A DNA stretch of 64,000 nucleotides from Taeniopygia guttata (Eukaryota > Chordata > Aves > Passeriformes > Estrildidae), in assembly GCF_048771995.1 (NCBI RefSeq), contig NC_133063.1, positions 19,841,063 to 19,905,062 of the forward strand, read 5' to 3'. Below are positions 1-13,030 of the stretch, piece after piece. Position 1 is the stretch's first letter; each line of letters starts with the position of its first letter. The notes under the pieces were generated by a model, which was not told the origin of the DNA, did not search any database, and saw only the letters and a program-made list of their open reading frames with translations. The position numbers and the translations under genes were made by a program.

Positions 1-3000
1 CCACATAACAACCCAGTGACTTTTTACCACAAATTTAGTACCAGAAGAACACAAGTATGTGTTGTATAGTAAAAGTAAAGCATATAAAATTGTTTTGCCA
101 TCATATATGTTCTAAAAACAGAAATATAAGAAGAATCTAGCATTTTGTCAGGAGAAAGTTAATGTTTTCCAGCTAATTGACAAGGTTTTTTGAGATTTAT
201 AACTACAATAAAAAGCCCCTAACAACAGACCGGTGTAATCACAGCACTAAGTGAAATTCCCTTAAATTTAATTAATCCACTCTGAAAGGAATAAGGATGG
301 TTTTTTGCAAGGGTCTGCTTATAAAAATTAAAGATCACACATTAATGGCAATGAAAGAAAAATCATGATCATATTCATATGACTGAGGGAAGAACAATCT
401 ATATGAAAAACCAGAACAATGATTTTGTGGTTTATTCATTTTGTGAGGAATTTTTGGCAGAGGGTTATTTTCTTTAACCATGTGAAGGGAAGATTTTAAA
501 GAGTAGATATTACCAATCAATCAGAGATGTCTTCTATAAGATCTTTTTAAGTGGGAGTAGGGTTTTCCATAACATCCTAACACCTATTTGTCAAAACATC
601 CCTTTAAGTAATTCTCAGAATGATATAGTGGAAAAGCACACCATGGTACCAGAATGGCTCCAGAAGCTGGGATGCACAGTGTAACCTGACTGAGGGCCTT
701 GTCTTTTGTTTCCTTCCTGAAAGATACAGTTTAGGCCCTCAGGTCCTGCCATACCCACCACTTATTTCAGAAATGGGCATGCATTGTATGGTCACTGTCA
801 GTGATCATACAAAAAACTGTTTACCAATGCATGACAGAAATGTTAAGCAATACTTGATGCCCTCAAACTGGCAGGCCATTTATTTTCAGTGACATAAACC
901 TGTTTAACATGATTTTCCTAGACCTTAACATAGAATTGTACAAAAAAAAGAAGTGAAGTTTAAAGGCAACAGTTCTATGGACATATGAATTGCTAAATAG
1001 ATATGAAAGAATTTATATTTGTGTCACAGTGCATGCTGGTTTTTGAAGCATTGCTTGCAAATATTTGACACAGTCTGAGCTTTTAAACCTGTCATCACAG
1101 CAAACAGATATAAGTTCATTTTGGACATTTACCTTTTATCCTCCCAAGCTGGAGCTAATGAGAGCCACCCATTCAGGTTGGCAGTAAGACTACACAGAAG
1201 AGCTATCCATTTTTATGCATGCTCCTGAAAACTGACAGAATTTGTCACATCTCCTCAGAAACCAGTTCAGAATTTCAGACCATTTTTACTTTCCTTAGTA
1301 CTGACAGGAAAATGGACCAAATTTGGAGGGACAAATGATATTTCAATATTATTACAATACTGAACATATTTTTCATGGCGGTAACCAGGCATACATCATA
1401 TTGACAGACAATTTACAAAATGGTATTGTTCGGTTAAAATATGCATAAAGCATTGTGGGCTATATGAAATATTTATGTACAGATGCAAATAGCAAGTTAG
1501 AGGACCCCTCTGGGGCAGAAGGAGTCCAGTCTGGAAGAAACACAGAAACAACATAGAGGATAAAACAGCTGATACGAAAATGGGGAGGATAAAGCCACAT
1601 ATGGAGATGACTTTCTGCCTATAAAATAATGCGATCCTCACCCGTGGTTTCACAAAGTCCCACAGTATTCCTGCCATGAAATTTTTTTTTCATTCTCTAC
1701 ATATTTCAGATTAAAACAAGGGTATTGTCCTAGATTACTAGTTCAACAAGTATGAAAGCAAACTCTCTGGTGGGAGAAAAAAGGCTCAAAATTAGAACAA
1801 AACATTTAAAAAGAGACCAAAACTGAATTTTGACTAGGAGTTAGAGAAACATGACTTTTGGTTTGCTTGCTTATCCCATCCCAAATTCTAGTCTAATTTA
1901 TGCCTTTACTTATTAACAGGCTAAATGCAATAGATATATCTATACCCAACCCTTTCTTAATGAAAACATCCTTGAAAACAAGGATTGATATTAGAATAAA
2001 GGAGGAAGATGAGAAAGAATGAGATATGTAGGGGATTGAGATAGCTAAGGAAAAAAATATTCCTTTCTTCCCCCATCTATTTCAGCCTGTGCAGATTCTG
2101 AAGTTGCCCAACATCAGACAAGCTTTCTCTTAGATTCCAGGGCTAAATTAATGCTGGAAATTTAAAATCATGAAGTAGACTTGCAAATCAGCATTTTTCA
2201 GAAAAAAAAAAAAAAGTTTTACAAACTCATTTGATTTTTCTCTCTAATTTACTCATCCTTCACAGCTCTTTACTTTTGTAATTTCTTATTTCCCACAGTT
2301 TAAAAAAGGTATTGTTACATGTTTAAGCCAGAAAGGACTGAGTGCAATGTTAAAATGTTACACAAAAGACACATGGCACGGTATTTCCATTAAACTTACA
2401 CTACATAATAATTGAGGGTATATGGTACATGATTAATTCACAAATAGTCCTTTAGTCTGATTTGTGGTGGCAAGCATGTTGTCATAAGCTAAGAATGTAT
2501 TAAATTACCCTTTCTGCAATTATGAAAATTCCTTCTCCACCTTACAAGTGAACTTAATTTCAAGTGCCAAGAAACTCCCCAGCGAGTTTTCCCATCAAAT
2601 ATCTCATAACTAAAAAGTTAAATACATCTGTTAAAAGAGGACAAGTAATAGTATAATCCATTTTATTTTAAAAAGGCATGCCATTTCAGAAAGTAATAAT
2701 ACTAATACTATAACCACACTAGTTTAAGTGAGATACTGTAAAATACCTTACCTGCAAGTCTACATATGTGGACATATGTATATCCAACATCCACTGTAGC
2801 TGTACATACAGATGCCATTGCTTAACACAAACTGCTTGACTTTAGAACTATAGTGTTTGAGATCAATTTTAAAACAGCCAAGCAGAAAATGGTAATTACT
2901 GCAATAAATACTGATTTTCTTCAGGGCATCCATGTCATATTAGAAAAAAATCAGTGTCTTAGCTCTACTTAATTAGGCAACTAATGTTTTCACTAACTGA

Positions 3001-5570
3001 AATGAGGGAAAAGTAGTCTATAAATTTGTTAATTAACTAAATGTATTCTGGCATTTCTGATATGGCTACAGTTCTGGAGAGAAGGAAGCAAAAGGGTGAA
3101 ATCCCAGTACTTAATATAGTAGAAATATAATGATGAACCTATCTCTTTAGACAAATATATTATTTTTTATTGCTAAACTTGAATCTCTCACAAAAGATAC
3201 AATGACAACCAGATATTCTTCACTAGCAATATGTCTTTTAGAATTATTTTTAAGGATGAGATTACTGGCTGCAAGGGTAAAAAGTGTTGAAGTAGGAACA
3301 GTTTCAGAATGCTTCAGCATAAAGCAAGTTTTAAATCCAGTCCTGAATACAGCAGAAATTTTGGTGGTAGGCTTTTTTGGCTTGCTGGTTCTTTTAGTCT
3401 CACTCCCTTGTTATTGGATTCCAGACACTTTGGATGTGACTCCTTTGAAGGTTTTGGCTTTGGCACTACTGATGTATTGACAGGATCTTTTATTGATTCA
3501 ACTGACCACTTGCAAAGGAAGGCTGTGACTGGGAAAAGTTTCTGTTAGTGCGAGGACTAGTCCCTCACCAGGACTTGTAAATTACAAGTTTTAATGGATC
3601 TGTGTTCAATGGAAAGGCAGTACTATTTCACAGTATGATATTTTTATAAGGAGAGTAAAACAATTTAATTGGTTTTGTTTCTGCATTTAAGCAAATAACA
3701 AGATCCCATTCCCTTTACTTCTCATAGTCAATGACCTCTCTTTTCTGTTTCTGTGCTAAGGAAATTTAATGAGGTTTTTACATTCATTGTATAATGGAAT
3801 TAATCTTATCTGAATCCAGCCTTGATAGTCCCAATCATACTTGCACCTTGGTAAGAGCTCTGCTAATCTTTCATTACCTCTTCCTCTTAATAAATATCTT
3901 TAATGCCATCAATGACAGACTCTCTTTGGCCCTATTATTTTTGTGATTCACCACATGCAGAAAAAGCTAATCGTCATAAACATCTCTATTCCTTGGCTCT
4001 GCATTAGTGCTTCTTGGGAAAGAGCTCTCTAAAAATGCTATAAGGTGTTGAAAGTGTTAAAAATTAAGACTAGACTGAGAATCAAGTAGAAAATGGGTCA
4101 CATAACAGAAAACTATTTATGAAATCCTGAAAAAACTCATATCTCGAATATGACTTCAAATCTAGTCACTGTGACTCAGAAGACCAAAAAGCAAGACAGG
4201 ACTATGGACAAAGAAAAGATCCAATGCAGGGAAAATTTTCTACAAGGAAAGCCATAGTAGGTTAGGAATATCAGGAAGAAAAAACCTAAAAGTAAAAAGA
4301 TGGGGGATCATACAACAAAAATCTCTGCAGTCATTAAGTGTATACTGAGATGTTTAGAGAATAATTATTTTCATCCTGAGAACTAGTAGGCATTTAGAGA
4401 ACCAGTTTTAGCACAAGTGAAAGTAACCAAGTGCATTATGCAAATAAAGAGTTGCAATCTTTAGCTCAGGATACTGTCAACTACAAACAGATTCCAAAAG
4501 GTTTCCAGGGCATAAGACTAGGTTTGCATCCTTCTGGATGTCCAGTTCTCAGCCATAATATTATCATGGTCAAAAAAACTCCAAAGCAAATCTGTCCACA
4601 TCGATGTGCCATCACTTACCAATACATGGTCAAACCTGCTAAATCATTGTAATAAAAAAAAAAAAGAAGAAAAAAAAAGTAAAAAAAAAGTCAGGTTTTC
4701 ATGGCTATTGTTTATGTTTTATTGCAAAGTATGAATTAATGGAATTATCTTTCTTCTCAAATACTTGAAATTTATAACCACAATCCATGTCTCAATCTCA
4801 ATTTATTAATTCAAAATAAAACAAAACAAGTCACAAATGTTACATGTGCCTGAATTCAGACCTTGGATTTATCATTCTCTTCTCATACTGATAACTCTTG
4901 CATCATTTTTCTTTAGGTCTCTTCCTAAGGCTTCAATCCTAAACTTTAGCTAAGTGTGCTCATTTTTCCCGCCTAAGGAAAAATCTCCAGTATACTGTCT
5001 AATCTATTAATCCTCATAAACCACCTCACCTCCTGATTACTGGGACATCTTCCATCACACTGTTAAACAAAACCTTGTCCCCTTCATAGGCTTCAGGATG
5101 CCACTGGAAAGATACAATGTATTGCTTTTTACGTGTGATCTTTGTATTTTTATCATACAAACAACCCCCAGGATTATTACTAATAAAAATAACAATAATA
5201 TAATGGTAAATATAATAATAATAATTATAAGTAATTACATAGTACACACTACAACACCCAAATCTCAAATAAATATCTATTCTCCTTTCAGTTTTATTAA
5301 GGTAGACCCAAAAAATGACTTGAATAACTTCTCCATTTACAGTGTTTCTCACAGGAGGAGAAGCCACTATGTTCCAATCTCTTCCAAAGACCCTATAACC
5401 CTGTAGAAATTCAAAAATGTCTAGGGATTTTCCTAAGGATTGTCTTATGCTATTCTAGTTCTTGGGTTTATCTGAAAACCCCAGGCCAATAAAATACAAG
5501 TATTCACTGAAAAGGGAACACTTTTTATTTTGGTATTTCTTCTTGGTTTTAAAGAACTGTTTTAGAACCA
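1..5570. other. Intergenic, AT-rich, no recognised gene
   Basis: No recognised gene, RNA or clear mobile element. Open frames here are short, overlap on both strands and resemble nothing I know. A-runs lie near 2203-2215 and 4653-4690. The interval reads as ordinary AT-rich bird intergenic sequence. Confidence 0.6.
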
Positions 5571-8500
5571 AAGAATCAGAGAACATATTGGGTGGTAAGG
5601 GATGTTTAAAGGTCATCTAATCCAACCTCACTGCTATGGGCATAATACACTCCACCATATCAGGTTGCTCAAAACCCTGTCCTGCCTTGAACACTTGAAC
5701 ACTTCCAGCCAGGGCAGCCACAGCTTCTCTGGGTAGCTTATTTCTGTGCCTCACCACCCACACAGAGAAGAATTTCATCCTAGACTTTAGTATAAACCTT
5801 CCCTCTTTTAAGCCATAGCCCCTGTCATGGTTTGACACGGAAAAAGAATTTTTCCGGAAGGAAGAGATCAATTTGGACATTGACCAATTGAAGGCAGACA
5901 CGCCTCTGAGAACACAGAGGGGTTAAAAGCAGAATTCCCAGGAGAACTCGCTCTCTTTGGTTCCAGTCAGTGTGCAGTGCAGGACTCTCCCCTGCCTGGC
6001 GACGGGCTGGGTGGGGGAGGGGAGAAGCCATGTGGCCTTTGGAGGTAGGCCCAAGGGTGGAGGGACTGGAACCGGGCTGGCCCCCTGCAGATGGAAGGGT
6101 GGAGAAAATCTGGGATGTCTCCGTTCCCCCCAGAGTCTCTCTCTCCCAAGAGAGAGAAAGATACAGCAGTGGTTTTGCCAGCAGTTCACCGTGGGGAAGG
6201 AGAAGAGCGGGGGGGCCGCAAGGTGTCCAGCCGGGCTGTGGGAGCTGGAGCCTGGGCAGCGAGCCATCTCTGGGAGTCGGGACTTTTAACCCTTCCTTGA
6301 GAAAATGAAAGCTTTGTGAAATTTTTCTCCTCCTTGGTTTGAAAAGAGAGGAAGAGAGACAGCCTGGGACCTGGGATGTTGGAAGGAGAAATTCTAGGTG
6401 GGAGGAGATGATGGAGTGACTTTTGGCTGGATTTTTCTTGGTAGCCACAGACTGAACTGATCTTCTCTTCCAAGAAAGACTGTATTTTAGGAGGATGCCA
6501 GTGAGCCAAAGAGACCTGCTTCAGCTGGGAAAAGACAGAAGTGGAGCGAACAGAGAAAAGTTAGGGAGGTTTGTGGTGGTGCCCCCTGTCTTCAGAGAGG
6601 AAGAAGAGAAGAAGATCTCTGTTCTTGGATCCTCGACCCCAGGGGAAAATGGCGGGGGACTGTTGGTCCCAAAAATGAAAAACTGAACTGTTGGTTTTTC
6701 CCCTCTTGGCAGGGCATCCTTGAAAGGAAAAATCCTAAAAGCAGTCTGTCCATCCATGCATTGGTGGTGAGAGCACTGTGCATGGAAAGGAGAGGATCAC
6801 CATTGGCAAACTTTTTTCTCCGGGCGGTGCCATGTGGTGACATGGAAGCACAGGATGTGGCAGCTGTGTTTCTTGGGGGGCCTGTGGCACAGGAGAGGCT
6901 CCTCTCTCCCTGCAGATGGACTGGGTGTTGATTATCTGGAGGGTGGAAACCTGATTGGGGTCCAGATTGTGTCTCACTGTGGTTTGTTGGAGTTGGGTGG
7001 TGGGAGGAGGAATGCTTTGGAAGGTTTTCATTTTGAATTGTGTGTGGTTTTTTTGGGTTTTTTTTTTTTTTTTCCTCTTTTATAGTAGCATAGTGGTAGT
7101 AGTTTAATAAAGTTTTTTCTTATTATTAGGCTTGGGCCTGCTTTGCTCTGTTCTCGATCGCATTTCACAGCATTCAGTTGAGAGATTGCATTTTCATGGG
7201 GGGCACTGGCATCGTGCCAGTGTCAAACCATGACACCCCTTATCCTATCACTCCATACATTTCACAGAAGTCCCTCTCCTGGTCTCTTGTAGTGTCTCTA
7301 GGCACTAGAAAGGGCTAAGGTTACATCAGAGTCTTCCCTTCTCCAGGCTGAACCTCAGGTCTCTCAGCTTGTCTTCATAGCAGTGATGCTCCAGCCCTCT
7401 GATCATCTTTGTGTCCTACTCTGGACTAATTCCAATAGGTCCTTATGCTGGAGAGGTGGACACAGTATTCCAGATGGGGTCTAAGAATAAGAGGAGCAGA
7501 ATAGGGAATCATCTGTCTTGCCCCACTGTCCACGCTTCTTTTGATGCAGGCCAGGACACGTTTGGCTTTCTGAGCTGCAGGTGCACATTGACACCTCATG
7601 TCCTGTCTCTCAGCACCCCCAATTCTTTCACTGCAGGGCTGCTCATGATTTGTACATCCCCCAGCCTGTGTTGATACTGGAGATCTCCCTCATCTCCACA
7701 TGCAGGACCTTGCACTTGGTCTTGTTGAGCTTCATGAGGCTCACACAGACTCACTTCTCCATCTTGTTAAGGTCTTTCTGGATGTTATATCTTCCTTCCA
7801 TCATAACAGCAGCATCCCTCATCTTGGTTCCATCTGCTAAAGCTTTCTGGGAGTGTGCTCAACCCAACTGTGTATGCAATTATTAAGAATATTAAAAAGT
7901 ATTGGTCCCAGTACAGAACCTTGAAGGCCACTATTTATTCCTGGTTTCTACTTGAACACTGAGCCATTGACTGCAACATAGTAGACAAGGCCACCCAGCC
8001 AGTATCTTACTCTTCTAGCAGGCCATCCATTAAACCTATATGTCCATCCATTAAACCTGTATTTCTCCTATTTATAGGTATGCATGTTCCATGGGAGCAT
8101 ATCAAAAGCTTTACAGAAGTCTAGGTAAATGACATCCACAGCTGTCCCCTTGTCCACTGATGCAGTCACTTCATTGTAGAAGACCAGTAGATTAATAAGG
8201 CACAACTTGACCTTGGTGAAACTATGTTGGCTATATCTAATCAACTACTTTCAGCATATCTTCCATGAGGATCTGTTCCATGATCCTACTGGGCATGGAG
8301 GTAAAAACGACTGGTCAGTATTTCTAACAATTCTCTTTTTTAAATTGTTTTTAAAAGTGAACATGATTTATCCCTGTTTTCAGTCAGAGGTGACTTCACC
8401 TGATTTCCACAAGTTTTCTAATATGATAAGGAACTTGACAAGTACATCAACAGGACTCTAGAATGCATCTCATCAGGTTCCATGGACTTCTGCATTCCTC

Positions 8501-8695
8501 AGGGGGTCTTGAATCTCATCCCACTTACAATGGGAGGGAATTAATCCCCCAAATCCCTGCCTTGACATTCAAGGGTTTGAGAGATGAGGGAAGAGAGATT
8601 ATCACTGAACACAGAAGTAAAATATTTTTGAGTACCTTGTCCTTCTTTTTGTCAGGACCTACTGGTTCTTCTGTCTTACTTAGCAGTAGGATACA
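5571..8695 (-). mobile_element. CR1 LINE, antisense, 3' part, split by an LTR
   Basis: Read on the + strand, the sequence follows the reverse complement of the avian CR1 3' UTR and reverse-transcriptase ORF. It begins with the block about rechecking 'aaaggtcatctaatccaacc', then the conserved lines around 5690-5815, resumes at 7236 with 'tatcctatcac', and continues through the segments near 7560, 7710, 8090 and 8270. The copy is diverged and interrupted by a 1413-bp LTR at 5823-7235, whose removal restores the CR1 order. CR1 elements are 5'-truncated non-LTR retrotransposons that encode endonuclease and reverse transcriptase. This one is dead. The left end is the CR1 3' end; the right end is where I lose similarity and may be a few tens of bases off. 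Confidence 0.88.
5823..7235 (+). mobile_element. Solo LTR of an endogenous retrovirus, 1413 bp
   Basis: The element starts TGTCATGGTTTGACAC and ends with the exact reverse complement, a 16-bp perfect terminal inverted repeat with TG...CA ends. It is flanked by CCCC at 5819-5822 and again at 7236-7239, a 4-bp target duplication inside the CR1. An AATAAA at 7106-7111 after a T-rich stretch gives the + orientation. A short hairpin (CACTGGCA/TGCCAGTG, 7204-7222) sits just inside the 3' end. No internal retroviral region is present, so this is a solo LTR left by recombination. The 4-bp duplication would fit a class I (gamma-like) element, but I do not assign the family firmly. It is younger than the CR1 it splits. 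Confidence 0.9.
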
Positions 8696-9697
8696 TTTTC
8701 TTAAGATGCATTAGCCAGTAACTGATAGAAAGACCTTAAATAAAATATATTAAGAAAGAGAACACCATAAATGATATTGAACATAATTTACAACTTTTTT
8801 GTGTTTCTTAAACTAGACAATACACACAGCTTTGTCTCTAAGCATACAACTAAATGAAGAGTAAAATTATATGTAATGAATTGATAACATTGTGTATTGT
8901 AAGTCACTAGAAAAGAGGGGTTTAAAGTGTAGCTGGTTGAACAACTCTGAGATCATATCTCTGTGTAATTTTAAAAATTGAAGTAATAAAGCTTCTTAGG
9001 CTACCTCTCAATAATAGTTTTGGGGAAATTTAATGCACTGGTGTGAGACAGTGACAATTATGAAGAAAAGAAGTGTAAAATTAGCTTAGGTAAAACTGTG
9101 GAAAGGCAAGCTACTTTCCATGGAACAAAAATGCCTTTAACAAAGCCATTCTCCAAACTATTCATATGTGGTTATTTCTGTTAAGAATTAGATAAAGACA
9201 AAAAATGGGGTATTAAATTGGAATAAATATCAAACAATATACTAAAATATTAAAATCAGAATTAGCATAATAACCTTTTCTATTGTATTGTATTGTATTG
9301 TATTTCAGGTTTTGGGATGCAGGTCATATAGCACCAAGAAGAGACATAACTGGTAAACCAAGAAATCAACAAACAAGTTACAAAATTACCTTATATTCTT
9401 ATCATATCAGAACCCAGAATAGAAACACGAAATGATCCTGTAAACATTGTGTTTATTTTTATTATTGAGATACATTTTTGACATCTCTAAATTAACTCTT
9501 TCCATCCTAAATTCCTTTGGCAGATCAATAATTTCCCAGGAACTTGTTGCCCTGATTTTTAAAAGTGTTAAGTTTTCTTTTATAGTTCTTTTGAAAGTTT
9601 TTAAAGTTCTCATAAAACTTCTTTAGCCTTCTGAAAATGTTTACATATTTGAGAGTCAGAGTTCCCATACAATTTAATGTATAAATAGAATAGTTTA
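8696..9697. other. Intergenic, no recognised gene
   Basis: AT-rich sequence with no coding or RNA signal that I recognise. A small pentamer microsatellite at 9281-9304 is listed separately. Confidence 0.55.
9281..9304. repeat. (TATTG)n microsatellite
   Basis: Four to five tandem copies of TATTG, directly visible. Confidence 0.9.
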
Positions 9698-9899
9698 CAT
9701 ATTTCTCTGTGGGTGGAGAGGAATGAATGGTTGATCTTTAGACCATATTTCTCTGTGGTTGGAGAGGTGACAATTCCATCCTCCAATCCACGGTCACCTT
9801 TGGATTTCTATAAATACCAGATGTTTTAATAAAACTGGGTCTTTTTCTCTTCTGAGCTTACCAAGCTTCTGTATATTCATTTCATGTTCAATAGCAACA
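9698..9899 (+). mobile_element. LTR-like fragment, 3' part
   Basis: A TATA box (TATAAATA, 9809-9816) is followed within 20 bases by AATAAA (9828-9833), then a T/C-rich stretch, and the sequence ends ...AGCAACA at 9899. This is the arrangement of U3 end, short R and U5 in an LTR. Upstream, a 24-bp segment at 9698-9721 is repeated with one difference at 9744-9767, like a duplicated U3 enhancer. I cannot find the 5' end or a target duplication, so the extent is approximate and the family is unknown. It is an old fossil fragment. Confidence 0.5.
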
Positions 9900-12782
9900 G
9901 GAGCTATCAGAAGCTTTAGTTAATACAGTTTTTCACAACAGCTGTGATCAAAAAAATAAACCTCAGAAGATATGAAAAGAAAAAATCACCATGATAGGTC
10001 AGACCAAAGTTGTCTCTAATACCTAATACCACCTCTAGAGAAGGAAGTGTACATGAAACAGGAGATTCATGGAGAAATCCTGGTATGCCATTGCATCTTT
10101 CAGCAGTTACATCTTCTTGACTGTGAGTTACAGACCAACCATATTTAATAGCCATTCATACAGTTAACCAAATCTAACCTATTGCTGCCTTTGCCTCCAT
10201 GATATCCCACGACAAATGAGTTGCACTACACATTTCAGAGATACATGAGAATTATTTCTTTTGTTAATTTTCAACCTGCTACCGAATACTTCTTTCAATA
10301 ACAGAAGCAAAAAACATAATTAAACTGAAAATATTTTTATCTTTTACCCTACTTATCTTCTGCAGTAGTAATAACCCTTCAGCTGCTAGAACAACAGCAG
10401 ATGTGCAGTAGATGTTTTACATCATGTTGCAGTTACCTGGGGACTATCACCTTCCAGACTAGTAACAATACACCACATCACAACATGGAGACTTTAGAAA
10501 CAAATGCTAAAACAAAAACCAGCCAAAACAACTCTCTACTATAAAGACTTCAAGACACAATAAGCTGTTACAGCACTTTCCTAATTCCAGTAGGAAGACT
10601 GCTTTCTAGCTACAGAGAGAATTTTGAGTTCACGAGCATGAAAAAGGATAGTGTAGTGAAGTTTCCCTGCCAACCTTGAGTCCAGCACTTAATTCCAGAC
10701 CAGCACAGGACCTCTGTTATCCCAGCCCCTGTGTCACTACAGAGAGAGGATGGACAGCTGTGTGAAGCCGTGAAGTGGCTTTCATTTTTGTGAACAAATG
10801 GGGCAAGAGGGAGAGAAAAACTATTTTTAATTGAAACCTGTATGTGGAATTGAGTCTTGGAGATGAAAGGCTAGTGTGTTAATTCTCTATTGCAGTCCAG
10901 CTCCAGCTGCTCTTATTTCTGGACCTAAATGGATAATGACAGGACTATGGGAAGGAAAAAATTGTAAGGTCTGAGCTATACTATAGACAGGGGAAAATAA
11001 TCACCTTTCAACTAGTGGAAAAGTACAAGGAGAAATACATAGCAAGAAAAAAAAATAATTACTTTATCCAATAATCACATGATGGCATGCACTGCTCCAA
11101 GTCCAAACTACTTCATCAGAGTACAAAAATAACCTTGTCAAAATCAGAAGGGCTAAAAAGGCAAAAACATCACCCATTCAGCAATACTAAAAGGCAACAA
11201 GACTTACTTGAAATAGATAACCAAAAAAAAAAAAATATATATATGTGCCCTCTTATGCGAGAAACAAAACGTAAACTGAGTTGACTCTGCTAGTCAGAGT
11301 GGTTATTGTTTCTACATCATATATTTTTTTACCAGATAAGATTAAGATTATATTACAAATAAAATTAAGTTAGGTTGTCAAGTGACATTCCTCATGATGA
11401 TACTGCATAATGGAGTAGAAAAATAGTGTATAAAAATTAACAGCATATTTAAAAAGTCTCAGAAAGCAAGTTACCTTGTAACATGGAAGAAAACTTTCAT
11501 GTCTCATATGAAGCATTCTGAAAAGAGAGTCCTGCACATGGAATAGACTGTACCCCCCAATGGAAGTGGTGGTATTACCACTCCTAGAAGTGTTCCAAAG
11601 GCTTGTGGATGAGGCACGTGTAGTCACAGTTTAATGGTGAACATGGAGGAGCTGGGTTAACATACTTGATTTGATATGGTGCAGGATAAAGAAAATAAAT
11701 TAATAAATTATTTATAAATTAATTTACATGAACTAAACTTCATAACTTCATTTAATACAGTTACAACAGAGTGAGTTCATATGCTAGTGCAACAGCTGTC
11801 CAAGTTTGTTTATGATATTCTAAACACTAACCATGGGTTTTGTTTAGTTTGTTATCCATGTCCAGACAAAATTTTGCTAAAGCACAGCACATACTCTACT
11901 AGCAGAGAGGCAAAATTTTTTCAGGAGATGAGAAATTGTTAGGATCTGGAAGGAAATCTGTGAGCTGGCAAAAATTATGTTGTACTTTGTTGCCCCACTG
12001 GAGTAATGCTTTTCTCAGGTGTTTAGAACAGAAACAGATCCAAGCTTTACAACTGTGTCGTCTGAAGAGATTCTAAAGGCAAAGTATATGTAGATATAAC
12101 CACAGGCTACCAACAGCTATCAACAGGAGACAAATTACAATCCCTTCTGAAAGGTAGCTGTAAAATCTACTCCTTTTCAAGGGAATTCAGCATGGGAAGA
12201 GAGGAAATGAGACCAGGAAGCTGTGTCATCCCATAGCTTCTGTACAGCACCTGGCCTGTAACAGCAGGTCCTGCCATCTATGCTGTTTATAGCTGAGCAG
12301 CTAAACCATTATTCTTATTTATACAACATAGCAGAGAAGAAAAATGATCAATAGCAGATCCATTCAGAGCAGGGTTTCTTATGTGGACTGGATGCTAAGG
12401 GAAAGCAGCTGCAGAGACAGTACTGTAGTATTGTACTTTCCTGGCACTGCCAGAGAGCCTTCCAGCTGCCACATATAGTCAGGAGGTGTTTATATCCACA
12501 GCTTCATATACCTTTTAAAGCCATTAAATACACTAAAAAGCCACTAAGAATTTTGCCATTGCATGAGAACTTGAGCTGTGATCATGTGAGGAGAAGTGAA
12601 GGGTTTTGTCGGTTTTGAACCTGGTGCCTCTAAATGCCAGCAAGAATCCTCTCTTCAAAATCCCACACGGCCCACCACACTCATTGTGCACACTGCTGAG
12701 TACCACAGAGAAGAAATTCTGCTTGTTCACTCATTTATTATCAAATACTTACCAGAGTAAGATTTCTTAGGTATCCCAGGTC
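9900..12782. other. Intergenic, no recognised gene
   Basis: AT-rich sequence. The only visible simple sequence is a short A-run followed by (AT)n near 11222-11243. No gene, RNA or transposon was recognised. Confidence 0.55.
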
Positions 12783-13030
12783 TTTTGGTTTATTGTGGTT
12801 TATTTTGTGAGGGTGTTTTTTAATTTTTCTGGGGGTTTGGGGTTTTTTTTGTGGCTAGTTCTTTGGTTGGGTTGTTTGTTTGTTTGGGGGAGAGGTTGGT
12901 TGGTTGGTTTTGGTTTTGGTTTTGATTTTTTCATTTGTGATTTTTGGGGGCTTTGGGGATTTTTTAGGTTTTTTTTTTTTGGGGGGGGGGGGTTTGGTGC
13001 TTTATTTTGGGATTTTTTTTTTGCAGTGAT
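12783..13030. repeat. T/G-rich low-complexity tract with T12-G12 junction
   Basis: About 250 bases made almost only of T and G on this strand. It contains (GGTT)n- and (TTTGG)n-like stretches and a run of 12 T (12969-12980) directly followed by 12 G (12981-12992). Several runs of three or more G on one strand make G-quadruplex formation plausible. The open frame across it is a composition artefact. Confidence 0.85.

Noticed and set aside
4431-4690. Processed retrogene with A-rich tail
   Set aside because: The 73-codon frame before the A-rich stretch resembles no protein I know, and no target duplication is visible.
5825-6448. 207-codon minus-strand open frame
   Set aside because: It lies entirely inside a solo LTR and opposite to its transcription. 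No protein family is visible.
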